Both the position numbers and the translations under genes were made by a program. A stretch of DNA of 64,000 bases from Bradyrhizobium monzae (GTDB lineage Bacteria > Pseudomonadota > Alphaproteobacteria > Rhizobiales > Xanthobacteraceae): positions 1,105 to 65,104 of the forward strand of contig NZ_JAIRDQ010000006.1 in NCBI RefSeq assembly GCF_021458635.1, in the 5' to 3' direction. The notes below the pieces were generated by a model, which saw nothing but the letters and a program-made list of their open reading frames with translations, did no database searches and was not told the origin of the DNA. Shown in pieces: positions 1-8,889 of this stretch (positions within the stretch are counted from its first letter, which is position 1; each line of letters begins with the position of its first letter).

Positions 1-2
1 GA

Positions 3-107
3 GGAAAGGAAAAAATGGTGGTCCGCATCGCGATCGCCCGCAAGCTGCTCGTTCGCCTCAACGCAAAAGCACGCGATGCGCGTGCCGCCTACGCCAATGC
101 AACTTGA
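3..107 (+). CDS. IS110-family transposase, C-terminal tail (partial)
   Basis: An open frame enters from the left edge and stops at 105-107. The last ~34 residues end in a basic helix (RIAIARKLLVRLNAKARDA) that resembles the extreme C-terminus of IS110/IS1111-family transposases, where RKLL-LNA-R is common. The catalytic DEDD and serine regions would lie outside the window. It cannot be told whether the element is intact. No inverted repeat is visible just downstream, as expected for IS110 elements, which often lack them. Confidence 0.6.
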   Translation, partial: GKEKMVVRIAIARKLLVRLNAKARDARAAYANAT

Positions 108-131
108 CAACACAGATAGTCGCTCATCCGG

Positions 132-168
132 CGCTTCGCGCCACCTTCTCCCACAAGGGGAGAAGGTG
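132..168. repeat. Short intergenic palindrome (REP-like)
   Basis: The stem caccttctccc / ggggagaaggtg at 142-168 is preceded by gcttcgcgc. It belongs to the same CCTCTCCC..GGGAGAGG style as the pair at 1903-2023 and sits between the transposase tail and the 3' end of the phosphodiesterase gene. It could act as a transcription-ending hairpin for either flank. Confidence 0.55.
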
Positions 169-191
169 CAGCGAGCCTGCCGCTCGAGCAT

Positions 192-1016
192 TCAGCTCAA
201 CCAGAATTTTGGCGTCGCCGGCTCCAGCCGGCCGCCCGCGCGCACCGGTGCAATCTTCAGCGCGAGCCCGGTCGCATCATCGGTCTCCACCGCGACGCCG
301 CTCAGCGTCGCCACACCCGCCGCCGGCTCGAACCGGCCCGACGGAATTCCCGAGGTGAACCGCCGCAGCGGCTCTTCCTTCTGCATGCCGATGATGGAGT
401 CGTAGTCGCCGGTCATGCCGGCATCCGTCATGTAGGCGGTGCCGCCGGTGAGGATTTGATGATCGGCGGTCGGCACATGGGTGTGGGTGCCGACAACGAG
501 GCTGGCGCGGCCGTCGCAGAAGAAGCCGACGCCCTGCTTCTCGCTGCTCGCCTCGCAATGGAAATCGACGACGATGGCATCGGCCGCAACGCCGAGCGGA
601 CAGGCGCCGAGCTCGCGCTCGAGCGCGGCAAAGGGATCGTCGAACGGGGTCATGAAGACGCGCCCCAAAGCGTTGACGACGAGCGCATGCTTGCCGTTCT
701 TGGTCTCGACCAGGGCGGCGCCGCGTCCAGGCGTGCCGCGCGGGTAGTTCGCCGGCCGCACCAGGCGCTCGGCGCGCTCGATGAAGACGAGCGCCTCGCG
801 CTGGTCCCAGGAGTGATTGCCGAGCGTCACCGCATCGGCGCCGGCATCGAGAAATTCCTGATAGATCGCTTCCGTGATGCCGAAGCCGCCGGCGGAATTC
901 TCGCCATTGACGACGACGAAATCGAGCGACCAGTCCTTGACCATGCCGGGCAGATATTCGGCGATGGCATTGCGGCCGCTACGGCCGACGACATCACCCA
1001 CGAAGAGAATGCGCAA
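192..1016 (-). CDS. YmdB-family metallophosphoesterase (TIGR00282)
   Basis: A calcineurin-like phosphoesterase; members such as B. subtilis YmdB hydrolyse cyclic nucleotides in the cytoplasm. The metal ligands of the family are all visible counting from the chosen start: D8 (GDVVG), E39-N40 (NGENSAGG), N67-H68 (GNHSWDQ), and the late His cluster in THTHVPTAD. About 274 residues is normal length. I chose a TTG start at 1016 because homologues begin directly at the RILFVGD strand. An ATG 21 nt upstream is possible and would extend the overlap with the cyclo-ligase gene to 44 nt. The overlap implies translational coupling with that upstream gene. Confidence 0.85.
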   Translation of the reverse strand: MRILFVGDVVGRSGRNAIAEYLPGMVKDWSLDFVVVNGENSAGGFGITEAIYQEFLDAGADAVTLGNHSWDQREALVFIERAERLVRPANYPRGTPGRGAALVETKNGKHALVVNALGRVFMTPFDDPFAALERELGACPLGVAADAIVVDFHCEASSEKQGVGFFCDGRASLVVGTHTHVPTADHQILTGGTAYMTDAGMTGDYDSIIGMQKEEPLRRFTSGIPSGRFEPAAGVATLSGVAVETDDATGLALKIAPVRAGGRLEPATPKFWLS

Positions 1017-1590
1017 CTTCAGAACTCCGGAAATCAAACACGTCCGATTCCGTTAGCACATAATCCAGCGCCACGTCGTGCGATAGTGCCGGAACCGCCT
1101 TGATCTCCTGCGCCGCAAAAGCGAGCCCGATGCCGAGGATATTCTTGACCTTGCGCAGATGCGCGAAGGTGAAGTCGTAGTGCCCCGCACCATAGCCGAT
1201 GCGGTGGCCGAGACGGTCGAACGCCGCAAGCGGCGTCAGCATGATGTCGGGGATGACTTCGCTTGCTGCCGGCGACGGCTCGGGAATACCGAGCGGGCCG
1301 AGCATCAGGCGGTCGTTCGGATGGAAGATGCGGAAGACCAGCGACTGGCCGCGCGCGGTGACGCAGGGCAGCGCCAGCTTCGCGCCCTCCTCGGCGAGCT
1401 TCTTCAGCAGCGGCATCGGATCGATCTCGCTGCGGATCGGCGAGTAGCCGGAGACGATGCTGCCTGGCAGCAACTCGAACGGCAGCCCGCGCTTGGCGAG
1501 TTTTGCAGCGGCCGCGATGCGCTTCTTCTCGCTCAACGCGTCACGCGCCGCGAGGGCTTTGGCGCGGAGTTCGGATTTCGAATTGGCCAT
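994..1590 (-). CDS. ygfA: 5-formyltetrahydrofolate cyclo-ligase
   Basis: Converts 5-formyl-THF to 5,10-methenyl-THF using ATP (folate recycling, cytoplasm). The 198-residue protein opens with the basic helix SELRAKALAARDAL, has the SEIDPMPLL segment and the phosphate/Mg loop GHRIGYGAGHYD typical of the family. The ATG at 1590 follows a GGGGGGAAG Shine-Dalgarno. The frame stays open upstream but there overlaps the 6S RNA gene, so longer starts are rejected. Its 3' end overlaps the YmdB-type gene. The zapA - 6S RNA - ygfA order is classic in proteobacteria. Confidence 0.93.
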   Translation of the reverse strand: MANSKSELRAKALAARDALSEKKRIAAAAKLAKRGLPFELLPGSIVSGYSPIRSEIDPMPLLKKLAEEGAKLALPCVTARGQSLVFRIFHPNDRLMLGPLGIPEPSPAASEVIPDIMLTPLAAFDRLGHRIGYGAGHYDFTFAHLRKVKNILGIGLAFAAQEIKAVPALSHDVALDYVLTESDVFDFRSSEVAHSLRG

Positions 1591-1689
1591 GCTTCCCCCC
1601 AAAGGTCGCCTGCAAATGCGAGGCGATCCGATAGTCCAGAAACGCCAGAGCATGCGATTTCGGTAGGCACGACCAGAAGCAAACAAAAG

Positions 1690-1851
1690 TGCGAAGCCGC
1701 GGACGCCGTTGAAGCACTCGATCCCGGAGTTCCCTACGAAAGTAGGTGGGCACCATATGACCGAGCCCACGGGCCCGGCCAGGGACAGTTCCCTAAAGGA
1801 TCGATAAGGCCCCGGGGATATATGGCTCCGGACGCGCGTCGCAGCCTCGCT
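1690..1851 (-). ncRNA. ssrS: 6S RNA (RNA polymerase regulator)
   Basis: It lies between zapA and ygfA, the standard 6S position. On the minus strand the ends form a long closing stem: GCGAGGCUGCG (1850-1840) with GCGGCUUCGC (1700-1691), with GU pairs and a small bulge. A second stem pairs UCGAUCC (1804-1798) with GGAUCGA (1724-1718). Inside are the hairpin GUGGGC/GCCCAC (1770-1765 with 1751-1746) and a perfect small hairpin CCUAC-UUUC-GUAGG (1746-1733) on the 3' side of the central bubble. Predicted length is ~160 nt, in the range known for alphaproteobacterial 6S. A TACATT -10-like box at 1862-1857 fits a start near 1850. Ends are approximate. Confidence 0.8.
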
Positions 1852-1902
1852 CGGGCAATGTAACAACGATGCTGACGAATCGCCAGCCCGGCTCTTGGTT
1901 AC

Positions 1903-2023
1903 TCACCTCTCCCGCTTGCGGGAGAGGTCGCGCCGAAGGCGCGGGTGAGGGCTTTCTCCTCTTGGGGATTGTCCCATTGCGGAGACACCCTCTCCCCGAC
2001 CCTCCCCCGCAAGCGGGGGAGGG
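1903..2023. repeat. Pair of inverted REP-like palindromes
   Basis: Copy 1 (1905-1927) reads cctctcccgc-ttgc-gggagagg and is followed by gcgccgaaggcgcgggtgaggg. Copy 2 (2000-2023), ccctcccccgc-aagc-gggggaggg, is the same element in the opposite orientation. The pair fills the gap between 6S RNA and zapA and could fold into a large cruciform or stem. This is a common rhizobial intergenic style; the individual stems could also terminate zapA transcripts. Confidence 0.7.
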
Positions 2024-2036
2024 AGAAGAAAGCCTC

Positions 2037-2420
2037 TCAGCCGATCGCGATCCCGTTGCCGACGGTCCGGTTCAGGACCTGGGTCGACTTTTCGATGCGC
2101 TCGGCGGCGGCGTTCAGCGCGTTGACCACGGCGGTCTGGGTCATGCGGGCGCGCTCGACGGCGGCATTGCGGAAATCCCGCAATTCGGTCAGCTCCTGCT
2201 CCATGGCGCGGATGCGGTTGCCGGCGTCGATCAGCTCGTCGCACACGGTCAGCGCTGCCATCACGGTGAGGCGCGCATCGCCGATCTCGCCGAATTTTCC
2301 GCGCAGCGACTGAATCCGCGTCTCCAGGCCTTCGGCGAGCTTCAACAGCCGCACCTCCTGGCCCTCCTCGCAGGCCATGCGGTATTGCCGGGCGTTGATG
2401 GTGACGTTGATGTGGCTCAT
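2037..2420 (-). CDS. zapA: Cell division protein ZapA
   Basis: A small cytosolic protein that binds FtsZ and promotes Z-ring bundling. The 127 residues start with the ZapA beta-strand signature (INVTINARQYRMACEEGQE), followed by the helix with RLLKLAEGLETRI and a C-terminal coiled coil (residues ~65-115), the usual layout. The ATG shares an ATGA overlap with the stop of the DUF4164 gene upstream, so the two are translationally coupled. Genomic position next to 6S RNA and ygfA supports the call. Confidence 0.9.
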   Translation of the reverse strand: MSHINVTINARQYRMACEEGQEVRLLKLAEGLETRIQSLRGKFGEIGDARLTVMAALTVCDELIDAGNRIRAMEQELTELRDFRNAAVERARMTQTAVVNALNAAAERIEKSTQVLNRTVGNGIAIG

Positions 2421-2737
2421 CCATCCTCTCCGGTATCGAGCACCGAACGTATCGTGACGATCGCGGAATCCAGCCGATCGGAGATCTCGCGGTTGGTGCG
2501 CTCGAGCTTGCGCGCCTTCACCAATGCGCCGTCGAGCTCGTCGGCAAGCCGCGAGCGGTCCGCGCCCAGCGCCTGGATTCGCGTCGCGAGCTCGTTCTCA
2601 TCGCGATCGGCATCACGCCTTCGCTCGACCGCGCTTTCGAGCGCGTCGAGCGCGGCCGTGAGCCTGCGGGTCGCAATCTCGATCTCGACGGCAGAGGACT
2701 CCGTCATGGCAGCGCTGTTGGATACGCGATCGTTCAT
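2417..2737 (-). CDS. DUF4164 family coiled-coil protein
   Basis: A 106-residue protein that is almost entirely heptad-like helix (about residues 15-98), rich in Glu/Arg/Ala/Leu, with no signal or membrane segment. It matches the DUF4164 family, found upstream of zapA in Rhizobiales. The tight coupling (4-nt overlap) suggests a role with ZapA in cell division, but that is inference; no enzymatic motif is visible. A second in-frame ATG ten codons in is possible. Confidence 0.75.
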   Translation of the reverse strand: MNDRVSNSAAMTESSAVEIEIATRRLTAALDALESAVERRRDADRDENELATRIQALGADRSRLADELDGALVKARKLERTNREISDRLDSAIVTIRSVLDTGEDG

Positions 2738-3035
2738 GCAGTCAGCGGCGGAACCTGTGGGCCTTGCCCGTGGCCATTACCTGGGAGCTTGCCGTCCGGC
2801 AAAAGACTCGGTTCGGCAAGCGGTTAGAAGCAGAAATTTACGTGGCAAGCTAGCGAAGCGCAACGCCGCCGCGAAACTATGCACTGCTAAGCAACTTTTA
2901 CGGCCAAACCGGCGTTTGATTGCCTTGGCCTGCCGGAACCGAGATGCTATCCCAGCCGCGACTCCAGCCGCCGAAAGGCTCTTTCCGGCGCGACGATGAC
3001 TGCCACAAGCGCCTCATTTCAGACGGATTTCAGAC
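2738..3035. other. Divergent intergenic region, DUF4164/zapA and tkt
   Basis: Nearly 300 bases without a convincing gene. It must carry the leftward promoter for DUF4164-zapA and the rightward one for tkt. I see no strong palindrome or clear -35/-10 pair, only an AT-richer patch around 2830-2910. No LysR-type (CbbR) T-N11-A site could be assigned with confidence. Confidence 0.4.
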
Positions 3036-5021
3036 ATGACGCAGGTCGACCCCAACCGTATGGCCAACGCGATCCGCGGCCTCTCGATGGATGCCGTCGA
3101 GAAGGCGAAGTCGGGTCATCCCGGCCTGCCGATGGGCGCCGCCGACATCGCCACGGTGCTGTTCACGCAATTCCTGAAATTCGACGCTGCTGCAACCAAC
3201 TGGCCCGACCGCGATCGCTTCGTGCTCTCGGCCGGCCACGGCTCGATGCTGCTGTATTCGCTGCTGTACTTGACCGGCAATGCCGCCATGACGCTGGACC
3301 AGCTCAAGCAATTCCGCCAGCTCGGCGGATTGACGCCGGGTCACCCCGAGAACTTCCACACCAAGGGCATCGAGACCACCACCGGCCCGCTCGGCCAGGG
3401 CATCTCGACCGCGGTCGGCATGGCGCTCGCCGAGAAGATGCTCGCCGCCGAGTTCGGCAAGAAGATCGTCGATCACCACACCTACGTGCTCGCCTCCGAC
3501 GGCGACCTGATGGAGGGCGTGTCGCAGGAAGCGATCGCGATGGCCGGGCACTGGAAGCTCGGCAAGCTGATCGTGCTCTACGACGACAACGGCATCTCGA
3601 TCGACGGCCCGACCTCGATCGCCGATTCCGTCGACCAGGTGAAGCGCTTCAAGGCGTGCGGCTGGGCCGCCGAGAAGATCGACGGCCATGACCAGGCCGC
3701 GATTGCTGCTGCGATCACCCGCGCGCAAAAATCCAACAAGCCGACGCTGATCGCCTGCCGCACCACCATCGGCTTCGGCGCGCCGCACAAGGCCGGCACG
3801 GCGAAGGCGCATGGCGAAGCGCTCGGCGCCGACGAGCTCAAGGCCGCCAAGGAAAATCTCGGCATCTCGCTCGAGCCGTTCTCGGTGCCGGATGACGTGC
3901 TGAAGGCCTGGCGCGCGGCCGGCTCACGCGGCGCTGTAGCCCGGCAGGAATGGGAAGGCCGGCTCGGTGAGCTCGGCAGCCGCAAGCGCGCCGAGTTCGA
4001 GCGCCGCCTGCGCCACGAGCGTCCGGCGTCGCTCGCCAAGGCCGTGCGCGCCTACAAGAAGGAGCTGCTGGAAAAGCCGATGAATGCGGCCACCCGCAAA
4101 TCGTCGGAAGCCGTGATCGAGGTGATTGCCGGCGCGATGCCGATGGAATTCCTCGCGGGCTCCGCTGACCTCACCGGCTCCAACAACAACAAGGCGAAGT
4201 CGGCGACCGCCTTCTCCGCCAAGACGCCGAAGGGCCGCTTCATTCACTACGGCATTCGCGAGCACGGCATGTGTGCCGCGATGAACGGCATCTTCCTGCA
4301 CGGCGGTTTTGCGCCGAACGGCGCGACCTTCCTGGTGTTCACCGATTACGCACGTCCGGCGATGCGCTTGGCCGCGCTGATGGGCACCGGCGTCGTCTAC
4401 GTGATGACGCACGATTCCATCGGCCTCGGCGAAGACGGCCCGACCCATCAGCCGGTCGAGCATCTCGCCGCACTCCGCGCCATTCCGAACATGCGCGTGT
4501 TCCGCCCCGCTGATTCCATCGAGGTCGCCGAGTGCTGGGAGCTCGCGCTCAATCGCATCGACGGTCCGACCGTGCTGGCGCTGACGCGGCAGAACCTGCC
4601 GCAGCTCCGCACCAATGCGCCGAACGAAATTCCCTGCGCGGCCGGCGCCTACGAGCTGGTCGCCGCCCAGGGCGAAGCCAAGGCGACGCTGTTCGCCTCC
4701 GGCTCCGAGGTCGAGATCGCAGTGGCCGCCCAGAAGCAGCTCGCCGAGCGCGGCATCCCGTCGCGGGTGGTCTCGGTGCCCTCGCTCGAGCTGTTGTTAG
4801 CGCAACCAGAGGCCAAGCGTGCCGCCATCATCGGCAACGCGCCGGTGAAGGTCGCGATCGAGGCCGCGGTGCGCTGGGGCTGGGATGCCGTGATCGGCCA
4901 GGATGGCGAATTTATCGGCATGCATTCGTTCGGCGCGAGCGCGCCGGCGAAGGATCTCTACAAGCACTTCGGCATTACCGCCGAGGCCGCGGTTAACGCT
5001 GTGCTGAAGCGCGTTTCCTGA
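3036..5021 (+). CDS. tkt: Transketolase
   Basis: A thiamine-diphosphate enzyme moving two-carbon ketol units between sugar phosphates (pentose phosphate and Calvin pathways). The 661 residues show the N-terminal GHPGLPMG signature, SAGHGSMLLY, the ThDP/metal motif ASDGDLMEG followed ~25 residues later by YDDNGISID, the Pyr-domain segment with REHGMCAAMNG and the DSIGLGEDGPTHQPVEHL substrate-loop region. It opens a same-strand block with gap, pgk and the aldolases. The ATG at 3036 is used because the Tkt N-terminus aligns from there. Confidence 0.96.
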   Translation: MTQVDPNRMANAIRGLSMDAVEKAKSGHPGLPMGAADIATVLFTQFLKFDAAATNWPDRDRFVLSAGHGSMLLYSLLYLTGNAAMTLDQLKQFRQLGGLTPGHPENFHTKGIETTTGPLGQGISTAVGMALAEKMLAAEFGKKIVDHHTYVLASDGDLMEGVSQEAIAMAGHWKLGKLIVLYDDNGISIDGPTSIADSVDQVKRFKACGWAAEKIDGHDQAAIAAAITRAQKSNKPTLIACRTTIGFGAPHKAGTAKAHGEALGADELKAAKENLGISLEPFSVPDDVLKAWRAAGSRGAVARQEWEGRLGELGSRKRAEFERRLRHERPASLAKAVRAYKKELLEKPMNAATRKSSEAVIEVIAGAMPMEFLAGSADLTGSNNNKAKSATAFSAKTPKGRFIHYGIREHGMCAAMNGIFLHGGFAPNGATFLVFTDYARPAMRLAALMGTGVVYVMTHDSIGLGEDGPTHQPVEHLAALRAIPNMRVFRPADSIEVAECWELALNRIDGPTVLALTRQNLPQLRTNAPNEIPCAAGAYELVAAQGEAKATLFASGSEVEIAVAAQKQLAERGIPSRVVSVPSLELLLAQPEAKRAAIIGNAPVKVAIEAAVRWGWDAVIGQDGEFIGMHSFGASAPAKDLYKHFGITAEAAVNAVLKRVS

Positions 5022-5074
5022 GAGTTGAGCTTGCCAAAAAAAAGGACTACGTAATCTCTCATATGATCAAGCAC

Positions 5075-5093
5075 CGCCCGGCCGAACCGGGCG
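5075..5093 (+). terminator. GC hairpin after tkt
   Basis: CGCCCGG-ccgaa-CCGGGCG forms a 7-bp stem 54 nt after the tkt stop. It is followed by a C-rich stretch and a short A-run rather than Ts, so it may be an attenuating or RNA-stabilising hairpin rather than a true Rho-independent terminator. Confidence 0.35.
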
Positions 5094-5191
5094 TCCGCCC
5101 CTAAAAAACCTTCGCAGGCGCGTAGAGCGCGTTGTGCGGGAAGACTAGGCGTTATCGAGCCCGTCATTGAACGGTCATAAGGAGATGAAAC

Positions 5192-6199
<1,008 letters not shown>

Positions 6200-6213
6200 G
6201 AACGTAGGTCTCG

Positions 6214-6328
6214 TGTCCCGGACGCGGTGCAGCGCGGTTGCGCTGCTCCGCAGAGCCGGGACCCATCTCCCCGCGTAAGTCCCGGTTCTGCAGCGCACCG
6301 CTTCGCGGCTCAGGCAGCGCCCGGGACA
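6214..6328. repeat. Intergenic palindromic repeat between gap and pgk
   Basis: The ends are inverted: gtcccggacgcggtgcagcg at the left and cagcgcccgggac at the right, with further internal pairing (gttgcgctgc, gagccgggaccc / gtcccggttctgc). A partly similar element lies near 42566-42602. It ends ~15 nt before the pgk ATG, so transcripts reading from gap into pgk would carry a long stem. Confidence 0.65.
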
Positions 6329-6342
6329 AGAGAGAATATCCG

Positions 6343-7539
6343 ATGGCCAACAAATTCCGCACCCTCGACGACGTCGACGTGAAGGGCAAGCGCGTGCTGC
6401 TGCGCGTCGACCTCAACGTGCCCATGGACAACGGCCGCGTCAGCGACGCGACCCGGCTCGAGCGCGTCGCGCCGACCATCACCGAAATCTCGGACAAGGG
6501 CGGCAAGGTCATCCTGCTCGCGCATTTCGGCCGACCGAAGGGCCGCGATGCCAAGGACTCGCTTCTGCCCGTTGCGGAGGCGTTGTCGAATGTCGTGAAG
6601 AAGCCCGTCGCCTTCGCCGATGACTGCATCGGCGAGCCCGCAGCGAAAGCTGTGGCGGCGCTGAAGGACGGCGACATCCTTTGTCTGGAAAACACCCGCT
6701 TCCACAAGGAAGAGGAAAAGAACGATCCGGCCTTCGTCGCGGAGCTGGCGAAGCTCGGCGACATCTGGGTCAGCGACGCGTTCTCGGCCGCGCACCGCGC
6801 CCACGCCTCGACCGAGGGCCTCGGCCACAAGCTGCCGGCCTATGCCGGCCGCACCATGCAGGCCGAGCTCGATGCGCTGGAGAAGGCACTGGGCTCGCCG
6901 ACCAAACCGGTCATCGCGATCATCGGCGGCGCAAAGGTCTCGACCAAGATCGACCTGCTCGAAAACCTCGTCACCAAGGTCGACGCGCTGGTGATCGGCG
7001 GCGGCATGGCCAACACCTTCCTGCACGCCCAGGGCGTCGGAATCGGCAAGTCGCTGGCGGAGAAGGATCTCGCGCCCACGGCGCTGCGCATCATGGAGAA
7101 GGCGGAAGCCGCCAACTGCGCCATCATCCTGCCGGTAGACGCCACCGTCGCCTATCACTTCGCCGCCAACGCGCCGTCGCACGCCTATGGGCTCGATGCG
7201 ATCCCGGCCGACGGCATGATCCTCGACGTCGGCCCGCAATCGATCGCGCGCATCCACGCGGCCATCGACGATGCCGCCACGCTGGTCTGGAACGGACCGC
7301 TCGGCGCGTTCGAGATGCAGCCTTTCGACCGCGGTACGATGGCAGCCGCCAAGCATGCCGCCGAGCGCACCAAGGCCAAGAAGCTGATCTCGATCGCGGG
7401 CGGCGGCGACACCGTTGCGGCCCTCAACCAGGCCCATGTGGCCGGTCAGTTCACCTATGTCTCGACCGCCGGTGGCGCATTTCTTGAATGGATGGAGGGC
7501 AAGCCCCTGCCCGGCGTCGAAGTCCTGCGCATCAAGTAA
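6343..7539 (+). CDS. pgk: Phosphoglycerate kinase
   Basis: Transfers phosphate from 1,3-bisphosphoglycerate to ADP. The 398-residue protein starts at MANKFRTLDD, where homologues begin; the frame remains open for 35 codons upstream but that stretch is the intergenic repeat. The family motifs RVDLNVPM, LLAHFGRPKG, ENTRFHKEE, VSDAFSAAHRAHAST, the nucleotide-site GGAKVSTKI and the C-terminal GGGDTVAAL are all present. It is followed 51 nt later by the class II aldolase. Confidence 0.96.
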   Translation: MANKFRTLDDVDVKGKRVLLRVDLNVPMDNGRVSDATRLERVAPTITEISDKGGKVILLAHFGRPKGRDAKDSLLPVAEALSNVVKKPVAFADDCIGEPAAKAVAALKDGDILCLENTRFHKEEEKNDPAFVAELAKLGDIWVSDAFSAAHRAHASTEGLGHKLPAYAGRTMQAELDALEKALGSPTKPVIAIIGGAKVSTKIDLLENLVTKVDALVIGGGMANTFLHAQGVGIGKSLAEKDLAPTALRIMEKAEAANCAIILPVDATVAYHFAANAPSHAYGLDAIPADGMILDVGPQSIARIHAAIDDAATLVWNGPLGAFEMQPFDRGTMAAAKHAAERTKAKKLISIAGGGDTVAALNQAHVAGQFTYVSTAGGAFLEWMEGKPLPGVEVLRIK

Positions 7540-7590
7540 TCAGACGGCAAGAAACAAGCGGCCCTGAGGCCCGAACGGAGAAAAAGACAG

Positions 7591-8658
7591 ATGGCTCGGA
7601 TCACGTTGCGTCAATTGCTCGACCATGCGGCGGAGAACGATTACGGCGTCCCGGCCTTCAACATCAACAACATGGAGCAGGCGCTGGCGATCATGGACGC
7701 GGCCAACCAGGTCGACGCGCCCGTCATCATCCAGGCCTCGCGCGGCGCGCGCTCCTACGCCAACGACGTCATGCTCAAGCACATGATGGACGCGGTGACC
7801 GAGATCTACCCGCACATCCCGGTCTGCGTGCATCTCGACCACGGCAACGAGGCCGCGACCTGCATGACCGCGATCCAGGCCGGCTTCACCTCGGTGATGA
7901 TGGACGGCTCGCTCAAGGCAGACGGCAAGACCCCCGGTGACTGGACCTACAATGTCGGCGTCACCAAGACCGTGACCGACATGGCCCATCTCGGCGGCAT
8001 CTCGGTCGAGGGTGAGCTCGGCGTGCTCGGCTCGCTCGAGACCGGCATGGGCGACAAGGAGGACGGCCACGGCGCCGAAGGCAAGCTGAGCCACGACCAG
8101 CTCCTGACCAATCCGGACGAGGCCGTGAAGTTCGTGCAGGAGACCAAGGTCGACGCGCTCGCGATCGCAATGGGGACTTCTCACGGTGCGTACAAATTTA
8201 CCCGCAAGCCGGACGGCGACATCCTCGCCATGAACGTGATCGAGGAGATCCACCGCAAGCTGCCGAACACGCATCTGGTGATGCACGGATCCTCCTCGGT
8301 GCCGCAGGACCTGCAGGACATCATCAACACCTATGGCGGCAAGATGAAGCCGACCTGGGGCGTGCCGGTCGCCGAAATCCAGCGCGGCATCAAGCACGGC
8401 GTACGCAAGATCAACATCGACACCGACAACCGCATGGCCATGACCGGCCAGATCCGCAAGGTCCTCAAGGACAATCCGGAAGAGTTCGATCCGCGCAAAT
8501 ACCTGAAGCCGGCGATGGAAGCCATGACCAAGCTGTGCAAGCAGCGACTCCAGGAGTTCAACACGGCCGGCCAGGCCTCCAAGTTCAAGAAGATCCTGAC
8601 CCCCGCCGACATGGCCAAGCGCTACGCCAAGGGCGAGCTGGATCCCAAGGTCGCGTAA
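7591..8658 (+). CDS. fba: Fructose-bisphosphate aldolase, class II
   Basis: Zinc-dependent aldolase for fructose-1,6-bisphosphate (Calvin-type class IIB also acts on sedoheptulose-bisphosphate). The 355 residues include the zinc-site HLDHG (D83, H84), VMMDGSL, VEGELGVLGSLETG, the GTSHGAYKF loop and VMHGSSSVP, followed by the phosphate-binding KINIDTDNRMA. RBS ACGGAGAAAAAG precedes the ATG. It forms a likely operon with pgk. A class I aldolase lies immediately downstream, so the two unrelated enzymes duplicate this step. Confidence 0.95.
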   Translation: MARITLRQLLDHAAENDYGVPAFNINNMEQALAIMDAANQVDAPVIIQASRGARSYANDVMLKHMMDAVTEIYPHIPVCVHLDHGNEAATCMTAIQAGFTSVMMDGSLKADGKTPGDWTYNVGVTKTVTDMAHLGGISVEGELGVLGSLETGMGDKEDGHGAEGKLSHDQLLTNPDEAVKFVQETKVDALAIAMGTSHGAYKFTRKPDGDILAMNVIEEIHRKLPNTHLVMHGSSSVPQDLQDIINTYGGKMKPTWGVPVAEIQRGIKHGVRKINIDTDNRMAMTGQIRKVLKDNPEEFDPRKYLKPAMEAMTKLCKQRLQEFNTAGQASKFKKILTPADMAKRYAKGELDPKVA

Positions 8659-8685
8659 AGGCCCGCCCCGCAGGCACCCTCTCCC

Positions 8686-8791
8686 GTCATTCCGGGGCGC
8701 CGCCAAGCGGCGAACCCGGAATCCATGGTGCCACCGTCGACGCGGATCAATGGATTCCGGGCTCGCGCCAAGGGGCCCGCCCCGGAATGAC
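8686..8791. repeat. Intergenic inverted repeat, GTCATTCCGGGGCGC family
   Basis: The ends gtcattccggggcgc and gcccgccccggaatgac are mutually inverted, with inner arms gaacccggaatccat / atggattccgggctcgcgc. A second copy with the same ends and arms lies at 37542-37645. This is a mobile-looking palindromic unit of ~105 bp with no coding capacity, placed in the gap between the two aldolase genes. Confidence 0.8.
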
Positions 8792-8889
8792 CGATGCCCC
8801 CTCCCCTGCGACGAACGTTAACTCGGCAATTGCCCGAGAACCGTCTATTTTCACAGGCAAGGGCAGAATCGTTTTGGGAGGACCTCTCG

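Noticed and set aside
1591..1866. N-terminal extension of the cyclo-ligase gene
   Set aside because: The extra 92 codons coincide with the 6S RNA gene, and the family N-terminus with a good Shine-Dalgarno starts at 1590.
5022..5191. Riboswitch or regulatory RNA between tkt and gap
   Set aside because: Only one simple GC hairpin is visible; no conserved riboswitch core could be recognised.
8686..8791. CRISPR-like or phage attachment repeat
   Set aside because: It is a single long palindrome with a second copy elsewhere, not regularly spaced direct repeats; no cas or integrase genes in the window.
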